A DNA stretch of 15,504 bases. Origin: Kangiella sp. GTDB taxonomy: Bacteria > Pseudomonadota > Gammaproteobacteria > Enterobacterales > Kangiellaceae. The position numbers were made by a program, and so were the translations under genes. Below, one piece after another: positions 10,101-14,875 of the stretch. Numbering within the stretch: the stretch's first letter is position 1; each line of letters begins with the position of its first letter. Under the pieces are notes generated by a model, which saw nothing but the letters and a program-made list of their open reading frames with translations, made no database searches and was not told where the DNA came from. The stretch lies in assembly GCA_026195755.1 (NCBI GenBank), contig JAPHRL010000165.1:1-15504 (forward strand). The letters run 5' to 3'.

Positions 10101-10773
10101 AATTCTAGATCGTAATTCTGATATCGTAGCTCCTGTGGACGAATATGTACCAGTATTAATCGTTCAAGGTGAAGATAAGCCGATTGCGGTACATGTTGAT
10201 GAGTTAATTGGTTCGCGTGAAATTGTTGTTAAAAATATTGGTCGCCAGATTTCAACAGTACCAGGTATCTCGGGAGCTTCGATCCTCGGTGATGGTAGCG
10301 TGGTACTGATTCTCGATATGCAAACGTTGGTTGATCGCTTCCATGAATGGGATTTCTCGCATGAAGCAGGCATGGTTCAGGAAGCACCAGTGGAAGATCG
10401 CATCCCCGTGGTCATGGTTGTGGATGATTCGATTACAGTACGGAAAGTTACTGCGAGACTACTACAGCGCAACCAATTCCAGGTGATGACGGCAAAAGAT
10501 GGGGTAGATGCAATTACGCAATTACATGATGATATTCCTGATGTAATGTTGCTGGATATTGAGATGCCACGAATGGATGGCTTCGAATTGGCAACTATTA
10601 TTCGACATGATGAACGACTCAAGCATATCCCCATTATTATGATTACCTCTCGTACAGGTGAAAAACACCGTGAACGTGCAGAACAGATTGGTGTAAATCG
10701 CTATCTTGGTAAGCCTTATAATGAGGGTGCCTTATTAAGTACGATCGATGAAATGCTTAAGCTGGATGACTAA
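4141..10773 (+). CDS. chpA: ChpA, multi-HPt hybrid CheA histidine kinase
   Basis: Central kinase of the Pil-Chp pathway; 2210 residues (about 2470 in P. aeruginosa). I see eight phosphotransfer-like modules. Five keep the histidine: H49 (CMHQIRGTMQML), H641 (FHTLKGSGRM), H785 (LHTLKGVAHI), H1298 (LHTLKGSARM) and H1484 (LHTLKSGAKL). Three look degenerate: Q352, K475 and one around residues 880-960. An acidic linker spans about 1004-1240, and a Glu/Pro/Ala/Val-rich one about 1386-1440. The kinase core has a dimerisation region (about 1605-1735), LMRTRMVPF, and an ATPase domain (about 1766-1928) with N-box N1799, DDGVG 1839-1843 and SGRGVGMDV from 1889. A CheW domain (about 1930-2066) and a C-terminal receiver follow, with acidic pair D2095/D2096, acceptor D2139, T2169 and K2191. 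All core catalytic motifs look intact. The FimL-like N-terminal region lacks a clear assignment between modules. Confidence 0.96.
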   Translation: MKDNQTKVALNWVKDEIESTLEQAQNAIRAYAEDETDKTQVHFCANCMHQIRGTMQMLEFSGAALLAEEMEALAEAIGEHKVDSNEKAYEVFLSAILRFRSYLSRYAEGKSDLPVILLPAINDMRACRGAESLGAGNLISIPTEGIEAPAPKNKTELKGDILAEVKALRSQFQQGLLGVIREVETQTNLERMQQVAEKLWGLGDRVPYQPLWWATSVFLKNIGLLSKKDTPVIKSLLGQVDRRIRELIDQTANQEEANKVLINILFYIAQFDTEDEQVKEIQDKFQLNQLMDSMGDLESESSDLTGPDTQSVRIALNVIKEDLGEIKESLDLYIRTKSQESEPLEDMVPAMQKISDTMSMLGLTQSKEMISKQMESIGNLLDGSEADREQGLVYIAEGILSLEDYIERALRMDSKQLANESLGQGEGESLQIINARYQLVQESRGNLHKVKDAITDYLDESHNINRLEHVPELLKEVEGALTFAQLDNLLDVISKAKNFVLKYLISEKVVLSEAEVSTLADAISSVDYYLEGLMSSGLHGLPVILQRATESINELEVHYGSLDEEMLPVLDDALEMPEIEMVESNNYDDGDDSDELIDDEVREIFIEEADEVLEEMHSLLPVWKQDQGNKEAISTIRRNFHTLKGSGRMVGATDIGELSWAIENMLNRLIDHSIEYTPALFVTTEEVANYLPSMVKQFAGGDKTQFPKELADRANRISKGEIITDIQPQQEQTEEEADQAAEQELFDIFKQEAEGHVTSLEMFANQRQQGITQSQISDNLLRSLHTLKGVAHIANIQSLTNVIVPVESYFQELKTRELLAEEADMSLIAQTKDLLRYIISTPEDDQVISVHEDEIIQQLAQLQNRFDESGESGQEQGRDPELIKDIFNIASDVLVDIESTNLQETPSSERLEKISYLMASVDRLKNILDEAELNEIDQVVNALSDALQRNMTANKVDVSIGVLLNEVYNQLENQFDCLAANLSIPEAGDLVQALQTWQPAEGAGLELELEPGIEEKTTGTVAEEAELQKADELTEESTSEEVDKTQEQASSDDNAIEFTLDDDFLTPKADDSKEQEKDKSDQKALQDDNSIEFEFSDDFLSAETDKEEPETEQVEEDSDLSLEDAAEELGLDLDDELDLSEELADENVAEVTEETSKEEAQQETTEKDSDEIEFEAVESATDSAEDALDEDHEPQDEIEEAIQSVESAENEEREVSEGGEVQDSEQAPAEEAADEEPPVPAKEFSKTISLDLDVDDELLEIFSEEAEELFDSDAALLQKWRQEPNNFKIIAELQRNLHTLKGSARMAGFSPIGDLAHGLEDLYTAITDQLFASSDDAIELAERAEDKLLAIFNARNTPDKIPSPEGILDEIQGFIAAQKAGRAYVRPEAEEAPVAEPVESKGEAPVEEPVEAEQPTEEVKAKLPEKDNKSEESVEEDIGWNEELAELFLGEASELLTSYEQAIERWSNDLHNVEPLRTAMRNLHTLKSGAKLAAISSVGELTHKLESVVEALARDPRLGHSRWADMLSRSYDELHEMVEQVRNGQMPAKPAELLRKLENDQTTIESQLEQLDKRDLAESGEQAEVKVVSLADRQKQKEEEAKEAASRDVIRVRSEVLDNLVNLSGEASIFRSRLEQQVADLNFNLSEMSSTVDRLRDQLRNLEIETEAQVLYRREISGVDFDEFDPLEMDRYTRQQELTRSLLEAASDLMSIQETLETKVGDAEATLLAQGRVNTELQDRLMRTRMVPFNSIESRLRRMVRQISTELNKDVDLILESEGEMDRTVIERMVAPLDHMLRNAIDHGIESKADRKKAGKQEKGTVHLSLSRRGNEVFIQIQDDGVGIRKDKVRARAISQGMIDESYNPTDRELFRLILQPGFSTAETVTQISGRGVGMDVVHSEILQLGGSLNISSEEGQGTTMTVRLPFTLSSNQALMVRVKGEPYAIPLSNITTVARVSAKEVVDIYQDKDKTFSHLGQEFELRYLGQILDRNSDIVAPVDEYVPVLIVQGEDKPIAVHVDELIGSREIVVKNIGRQISTVPGISGASILGDGSVVLILDMQTLVDRFHEWDFSHEAGMVQEAPVEDRIPVVMVVDDSITVRKVTARLLQRNQFQVMTAKDGVDAITQLHDDIPDVMLLDIEMPRMDGFELATIIRHDERLKHIPIIMITSRTGEKHRERAEQIGVNRYLGKPYNEGALLSTIDEMLKLDD
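7141..7880 (+). repeat. Acidic low-complexity linker of ChpA with a repeated DD-N-x-IEF ... DDFL motif
   Basis: Within chpA, residues about 1004-1245 form a Glu/Asp-rich, Ser/Thr-containing, probably disordered spacer between the sixth and seventh phosphotransfer modules. It contains a direct protein repeat: DDNAIEFTLDDDFL (bases 7294-7335) and DDNSIEFEFSDDFL (bases 7399-7440), with a weaker third trace, DEIEFE, at 7648-7665. The codons of the two copies differ at several synonymous positions, so this is not a recent DNA duplication. The motif may be a short binding element; that is inference. Confidence 0.7.
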
Positions 10774-10791
10774 AGGATTAAATTAGCTGTA

Positions 10792-11385
10792 ATGAATACA
10801 ATGTTGGTGCTACTTGGCGCCTCGACAGGTGGTCCAGCAGCAGTAAAGGCTTTTATTGACGCCTTGCCTGATAAACCCTTACCGGTTTGTTTTGTTTTGG
10901 CAAATCATATCAATGAAGGTTCGTTGCCAAATTTACAGGCAATGTTAAATGAGCATCCGTTCATTGACGCTGAGATCATTGATCAATACAAAGAGATTAA
11001 ACCTGGCAAATTATATATTGCACCGATTGATAAGAAGATCAGTTTTGTTGTGCAGGGAAAAATCATTATTACTGAAGAGGTTTGGAGCAAGCCTTATGCT
11101 CCAAACATTAATGAGTTATTTGCCGAGTCGCTTGAACTAAAAGATATTGAAAAGCTTGCCATTATATTTAGCGGTATGGGTGAGGATGGTTCGGCGAATG
11201 CAGAGCTGCTAACCGAAAGTGGGGTTGATATCTGGTGTCAGACGATTGAAAGTTGCATCCAGTCTTCAATGCCGGAAAGCATGATGAAAACAGGGCAAGT
11301 TACTTATAAAGATGATCCGGCAGGTCTAGCTACCCAGCTGGTCATTTTATTAGAAGCATTGTTTCCAGTTGACCAATACGCGTGA
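10792..11385 (+). CDS. chpB: ChpB, CheB-type methylesterase catalytic domain without a receiver
   Basis: Predicted protein-glutamate methylesterase that removes methyl groups from PilJ, opposing PilK. The 197-residue protein corresponds only to the catalytic domain. The triad expected from Salmonella CheB (Ser164, His190, Asp286) is visible as S11 in LGASTGGPAA, H39 in LANHINEG and D132 in FSGMGEDGSA. Conventional CheB proteins are about 350 residues with an N-terminal receiver that gates the esterase; here the protein begins directly at the first beta-strand and there is no room for one, since chpA ends only 18 bases upstream. An AGGA at 10774-10777 is rather far from ATG 10792; the in-frame ATG at 10801 (codon 4) is a possible alternative start. 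Confidence 0.9.
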   Translation: MNTMLVLLGASTGGPAAVKAFIDALPDKPLPVCFVLANHINEGSLPNLQAMLNEHPFIDAEIIDQYKEIKPGKLYIAPIDKKISFVVQGKIIITEEVWSKPYAPNINELFAESLELKDIEKLAIIFSGMGEDGSANAELLTESGVDIWCQTIESCIQSSMPESMMKTGQVTYKDDPAGLATQLVILLEALFPVDQYA

Positions 11386-11393
11386 GATAAAGC

Positions 11394-11855
11394 ATGACTG
11401 ATACAGTAAAAGACGTTTATAGTTTTTTGATTCCTATGATTGAAAATAGTCTGTTGTTGCCTAATGCGACAGTGGCTGAAATCGTTCCATTCATGAATGT
11501 GGATCTAGCAGAGAATGCAGAGTCGAGTGATGACTGGCAAATTGGTCAAATTATTTGGCGCAACATCAAGATCCCTGTTGTTTCATTAGAGAGAATTCAA
11601 GGTAAAAAAGATCTCGGTGAACTTCGTCGTTCACGCATCGCGATTGTTTATACTCTAAACAGTAATCAAGAAGTGCCTTATGTGGCAATCATGGTGCAGG
11701 GTATTCCGCGTTTGATTCCAGTTGATGAAGACAACGGTAAGATGCTGGAAGAAAAGTTACCAACTGGCGTAAAAGCGTGGGTTGAGCTAGATGGGCGTAA
11801 GGCGCTAATTCCTGATCTGGATTTAATTGAAAACATGTTGGTTGAGCGCGTCTAA
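11394..11855 (+). CDS. chpC: ChpC, second CheW-like adaptor of the Pil-Chp system
   Basis: CheW-like protein of 153 residues, last gene of the cluster. The fold is suggested by VYSFLIPMIENSLLLPNATV at the start, IGQIIWRNIKIPVVSLERI in the middle (equivalent to the CheW strand where the domain contacts its substrate for scaffold formation) and IAIVYTLNSNQEVPYVAIMV towards the end. The GxxNLRG signature of PilI is replaced by QIIWRNIKIPV, so it is a divergent CheW, as known for ChpC of P. aeruginosa, where it has an accessory role. GAG at 11384-11386 gives a modest ribosome site that overlaps the chpB stop, implying translational coupling. The stop overlaps the convergent rsmE stop by four bases. 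Confidence 0.88.
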   Translation: MTDTVKDVYSFLIPMIENSLLLPNATVAEIVPFMNVDLAENAESSDDWQIGQIIWRNIKIPVVSLERIQGKKDLGELRRSRIAIVYTLNSNQEVPYVAIMVQGIPRLIPVDEDNGKMLEEKLPTGVKAWVELDGRKALIPDLDLIENMLVERV

Positions 11856-12580
11856 AAGTCTCCCCACAAACTATTCATGACAGAAACGGCAGCTAAGGCT
11901 GCCGTTTCTGTTCTTAGCACTCTAGGACCAAGTTGAACAGGTTTGCAACCATGCGCCTCAACCCAGCTAATTTCCTCGTCACTGAAACCGCCTTCAGGAC
12001 CGACCCACAGTTGAATTTCTAAATTTGTGTCTGCACTAATTGATTTAAAGCTCTGTTTGCCCTCAGGGTGCATAAAGAAACTATTATCATTAAATTGGCT
12101 TAAAGCTGCCTGCATTTTAATGACAGGGTGCAGGGCTGGGATAGTATTGCGACCACATTGTTCACAGGCACTTTCAATGACTTTTTGCCAGTGTTCCAGC
12201 TTCTTTTGCCAACGTTTTTTATCAAGCTTTACGCCACAGCGTTCAGTAATTAGAGGTGTAAACTGCGTTACCCCTAACTCCACGCCCTTTTGTAATGTGA
12301 GCTCCATTTTGTCGCCGCGAGATACACCTTGGAATAAGTGAATATTTAAGGGGGATTCGTTCGTGGCCTCTAGGGCTTCAACCACGCGAACCGAAACCTG
12401 GTTACGTTCAATAGCTTGGATTTGAGCAAAGTAACTAAACCCATCCCCATTAAATAATTCTATTTGTTGGCCTGTACTCATACGTAGCACGCGACTAATA
12501 TGCGTTCCAGCTTCTTTATCTAGCTCTATCTCAGTGGATACCGAGAGTGCTTTAGAGGAGAAAATACGGGGTACGCGCAT
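11852..12580 (-). CDS. rsmE: RsmE, 16S rRNA (uracil-1498-N3)-methyltransferase
   Basis: SPOUT-class methyltransferase that uses SAM to make m3U1498 in the small-subunit rRNA. At 242 residues it matches the family's usual length. The N-terminal PUA-like RNA-binding part contains HISRVLRMSTGQQIELFNGDG. The catalytic SPOUT part shows the family signatures KGVELGVTQFTPLITERC, ACEQCGR, LWVGPEGGFSDEEI and the knot segment LGPRVLRTETAALAAVSVM. The start ATG at 12580 is 4 bases after the bioA stop, preceded by AAGGA (minus strand of 12589-12593) lying inside the last bioA codons, so rsmE is co-transcribed and coupled to bioA. The stop overlaps chpC convergently. bioA-rsmE pairing also occurs in Pseudomonas. 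Confidence 0.95.
   Translation of the reverse strand: MRVPRIFSSKALSVSTEIELDKEAGTHISRVLRMSTGQQIELFNGDGFSYFAQIQAIERNQVSVRVVEALEATNESPLNIHLFQGVSRGDKMELTLQKGVELGVTQFTPLITERCGVKLDKKRWQKKLEHWQKVIESACEQCGRNTIPALHPVIKMQAALSQFNDNSFFMHPEGKQSFKSISADTNLEIQLWVGPEGGFSDEEISWVEAHGCKPVQLGPRVLRTETAALAAVSVMNSLWGDF
11880..11911. terminator. Perfect 14-bp hairpin after chpC, inside the 3' end of rsmE
   Basis: ACAGAAACGGCAGC, loop TAAG, then the exact reverse complement GCTGCCGTTTCTGT. On the + strand it begins 25 bases after the chpC stop and its descending arm runs into the T-rich stretch TTTCTGTTCTT, so it can act as an intrinsic terminator of the pil-chp transcript. On the - strand it lies in the rsmE reading frame (codons for TETAALAAVSV), where translating ribosomes would normally prevent folding. 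The U-run is interrupted, so terminator strength is uncertain. Confidence 0.65.
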
Positions 12581-12584
12581 CGGC

Positions 12585-13982
12585 CTAGTCCTTAGTCGCT
12601 AACTGTATACCTTGCCAGGCAATATCGGCAAGTTTATCGATTTCTTCAGGCGTAATCACATAAGGGGGCATGAAATAAACAATATTGCCTAAGGGCCTAA
12701 GCAGCGCACCTTGTGTTAGAGCGTGCTCATACACGCGCATACCACGGCGCTCTTTCCAGTCATAAGGAGTGCGGCTGGCTTTGTCCTGAACCATCTCGGC
12801 TGCAAGAATCATGCCGGTCTGGCGCACTTCGGCAATATGCGGGTGGTCGGCAAAATGGGCAGTAGCTTGAGCCATGTGTTGTGCCAAGACTTTATTGTTC
12901 TCTATGACCGGTTGGCTTTGGAAAATATCCAATGTTGCTTTAGCAACGGCACACCCTGTGGCATAGCCAGTGTAGCTGTGCGAATGCAGGAAGGCGGTCA
13001 GCTTTTCGTAGTCATCGTAGAAAGCCTGGAAAATTGATTCACGCGTCAGCATGGCTGAAAGTGGCAAGAAACCGGCAGTTAGGCCTTTTGAAACACACAT
13101 AAAGTCTGGGCTGATATCGGCTTGCTCACAGGCGAACAAGGTGCCGGTACGACCAAAACCAACAGCGATTTCATCAGCGATTAAATGAACATCAAATTCA
13201 TCACACAGTTTACGCAACTCACTAAGATAAACAGGGTGATACATGCGCATCCCCGAAGCGCATTGTACTAATGGCTCGACGATGATGGCAGCGACGTTTT
13301 TATGTTCGCGCTCAACCAACTCACGCATTTTTTCAAACTGACGTAACGAGTAGTCATGCCAGCTCTCGCCTTCTTCACGGAAAAAACAATCGGGAGAGGG
13401 TGCTGTCATAACATCAAACATCAGTGGCTTATAAGGAGCTTTGTATAAGCCTAGATCAGAAACAGCCAATGCACCGGTGGTTTCGCCGTGGTAACCACTT
13501 TCTAAGGCGATAAATTGAGTTTTCTCAGGCTTACCTGACAGCTGCCAGTAGTGCAGGCTCATCTTTAAGGCAATTTCTACCGCGGAGGAACCATTCTCAC
13601 CGTAGAAGACACGGTCCAACCCTTCCGGAGTCATGGCTACGAGTTGCTCTGCCAAATCTATCGCAGGTTCATGGGTGAAGCCTGCAAAAATCACATGCTC
13701 CAGCTTATCGACTTGTTCTTTCATAGCGTTGGCAATGACAGGGTTGCTGTGGCCAAACAGGTTAACCCACCAGGAGCTGACTGCATCTATGTAGCGATTA
13801 CCATCATAATCTTCTAGGTACACGCCATCACCGCGTTTAATCGGCGTCATAGGGTAGCGCTCATAATCCTTCATCTGACTGCAGGGGTGCCAAAGGACGG
13901 CTAAGTCACGTTTTTTTAGGGAAGCGTTATCCATAGAGATAGTTTGAAACCATTGAAAAATGATGGCGCCATTATCGCGCAT
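12585..13982 (-). CDS. bioA: BioA, adenosylmethionine-8-amino-7-oxononanoate aminotransferase
   Basis: PLP-dependent class III aminotransferase that converts KAPA to DAPA with SAM as amino donor, in biotin synthesis. Signatures: LWHPCSQMKDYE near the N-terminus, AVSSWWVNLFGHSNP, FYGENGSSAVEIALKM, GYHGETTGALAVSD, IADEIAVGFGRTG, the PLP lysine in CVSKGLTAGF (Lys299 of the 465-residue reading, Lys283 of the short one) and the C-terminal LRPLGNIVYFMPPYVITP. The family's DAPA synthases usually start close to the LWHP motif, so the in-frame ATG at 13934 (449 residues, MDNASLKKRDLAVLWHP) is likelier than the ATG at 13982; neither has a recognisable Shine-Dalgarno. The commonly conserved GNPLAC after the phosphate-binding Thr reads GYATGC here. 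First gene of an operon with rsmE. Confidence 0.95.
   Translation of the reverse strand: MRDNGAIIFQWFQTISMDNASLKKRDLAVLWHPCSQMKDYERYPMTPIKRGDGVYLEDYDGNRYIDAVSSWWVNLFGHSNPVIANAMKEQVDKLEHVIFAGFTHEPAIDLAEQLVAMTPEGLDRVFYGENGSSAVEIALKMSLHYWQLSGKPEKTQFIALESGYHGETTGALAVSDLGLYKAPYKPLMFDVMTAPSPDCFFREEGESWHDYSLRQFEKMRELVEREHKNVAAIIVEPLVQCASGMRMYHPVYLSELRKLCDEFDVHLIADEIAVGFGRTGTLFACEQADISPDFMCVSKGLTAGFLPLSAMLTRESIFQAFYDDYEKLTAFLHSHSYTGYATGCAVAKATLDIFQSQPVIENNKVLAQHMAQATAHFADHPHIAEVRQTGMILAAEMVQDKASRTPYDWKERRGMRVYEHALTQGALLRPLGNIVYFMPPYVITPEEIDKLADIAWQGIQLATKD
12589..12593 (-). promoter_or_regulatory. Ribosome binding site of rsmE within bioA
   Basis: AAGGA on the minus strand, eight bases upstream of the rsmE ATG and embedded in the last codons of bioA. 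It fixes the rsmE start and indicates coupled translation of the two genes. Confidence 0.6.
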
Positions 13983-14015
13983 TTGTAATTAAGACTCAAA
14001 GGATCGTAATTATTA
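13983..14015 (-). promoter_or_regulatory. Weak BirA-like imperfect dyad upstream of bioA
   Basis: TTGTAATTA (13983-13991), a 15-base spacer, then TAATTATTA (14007-14015), which matches the inverse of the first arm at 7 of 9 positions. The gammaproteobacterial biotin operator is TTGTAAACC, about 15 bases, GGTTTACAA. The left arm agrees at 6 of 9 and the right at only 4 of 9, but spacing and position in front of bioA are right. In AT-rich DNA this could be chance. Confidence 0.2.
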
Positions 14016-14085
14016 GTGATGAACTGCAAACTGAAGTGACTTATATTAGAATGGCACCAAAATAGAATAATACTAAGGAAATAAA

Positions 14086-14109
14086 ATGCTTATTAGTAGG
14101 GTGTTATAA
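14086..14109 (+). other. Seven-codon ORF with strong ribosome site, in frame with and just before the membrane-protein gene
   Basis: AAGGA at 14075-14079 followed six bases later by ATG at 14086 is the best translation start in this intergenic region. The frame reads MLISRVL and then stops at TAA (14107-14109). It is in the same frame as the downstream gene whose first usable codon, TTG 14116, lies six bases after this stop. Either this is the true start of the downstream gene broken by one nonsense codon, or it is a leader peptide allowing reinitiation at the TTG. Confidence 0.5.
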
Positions 14110-14115
14110 TCAACG

Positions 14116-14760
14116 TTGTCTACTATAGGGAGTAATAAAATAGCTTTGTTTAGGATGTCATACCTGCCGGTTGCATGTTTTCTTATAATTGAGGTTTGGT
14201 TATTAAAGTCTGAAAGTAGAATATTGTTATTAGTTGGAATTGTTCTTAATATCTATATCTACTCAATATTTTGTATCGGTATTCATAGGCTGAATCTTAT
14301 TGGGAAAGGAGCAAACCAGACGTTGGGAAATATCAGACTAAAGTTCCGCGAATGTAAGTATATTGGCTATTTGTTTATTATTGGGTTGTTCACTAGCTTA
14401 GCCAAAATGGCCGTGTTTATACCTTACATTGGGCAGCTTCTAGCAATAGTCTTGGTCATATATGTATTTTCAAGATTGGTTTTGGTTTTACCAGCAGTAG
14501 CTATTGATAGGTCGTTAAGTATTAAAGAAGCATTTCATATCACTAAGGATCATCGTTTAGAAATATTCATATTGTTAGGAGTGATCCCAACTTTAATAAT
14601 ATTGCCTTTGTATTTATTAGACTACAGCTTGATGAGTCAAATTATCAGTTCGATTTACACAACGATTATCATGATCTTTAATATTGGTCTAATCTCCCAG
14701 ACATTTGAGCTGTTAGTTGGGGTTGAGGAAGATGAAGACAACATAAGCGTTAAACTTTAA
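14116..14760 (+). CDS. Small polytopic inner-membrane protein of unknown function
   Basis: I do not recognise a named gene. The 214-residue product is very hydrophobic, with about six membrane segments (roughly residues 12-32, 35-58, 80-102, 105-130, 150-170 and 172-200) and a short acidic tail (GVEEDEDN). The segment SRLVLVLPAVAIDRSLSIKEAFHITK resembles the conserved 'R-LVLPA-A--R--SL-EA---T' signature of a broad group of uncharacterised bacterial membrane proteins (YciC/DUF-like); that assignment is from memory. The start is unclear: TTG 14116 has no ribosome site, ATG 14155 (MSYLPVACF) has AGG immediately adjacent, and the only strong site serves ATG 14086, which is cut off by an in-frame TAA. 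The gene is visibly more AT-rich than its neighbours. It may therefore be a decaying or weakly expressed gene. It stands alone, convergent with ahcY. Confidence 0.65.
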   Translation: MSTIGSNKIALFRMSYLPVACFLIIEVWLLKSESRILLLVGIVLNIYIYSIFCIGIHRLNLIGKGANQTLGNIRLKFRECKYIGYLFIIGLFTSLAKMAVFIPYIGQLLAIVLVIYVFSRLVLVLPAVAIDRSLSIKEAFHITKDHRLEIFILLGVIPTLIILPLYLLDYSLMSQIISSIYTTIIMIFNIGLISQTFELLVGVEEDEDNISVKL

Positions 14761-14824
14761 GCGTTTTTGATAGGGATGTTGCACATAAATTTAAAGTTCA
14801 TAGCGAGTCATTAAAGCCAGATAT

Positions 14825-14853
14825 AAAAAAGCCGACAAACGCCGGCTTTTTTT
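14825..14853. terminator. Bidirectional intrinsic terminator between the membrane-protein gene and ahcY
   Basis: AAAAAAGCCG at 14825-14834, an eight-base loop, CGGC at 14843-14846 and then seven T (14847-14853). The short GC stem is extended by A-T pairs and flanked by an A-run on one side and a T-run on the other, so it can terminate both the + strand gene ending at 14760 and ahcY ending at 14876 on the - strand. The rest of the 115-base gap shows nothing else. Confidence 0.85.
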
Positions 14854-14875
14854 ATGGAGCTATCAGAACAATAAA

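Noticed and set aside
13963..13972. Palindrome ATGGCGCCAT near the start of bioA
   Set aside because: Ten-base perfect palindrome but isolated, not flanked by extended symmetry or a T-run; palindromes of this length occur by chance.
14024..14068. Candidate sigma-70 promoter (CTGCAA, 17 bases, TAGAAT) before the membrane-protein gene
   Set aside because: The -10 is acceptable but the -35 matches at only three of six positions, and a second TAGAAT at 14063 is equally good; in AT-rich spacer DNA this is not distinctive enough to annotate.
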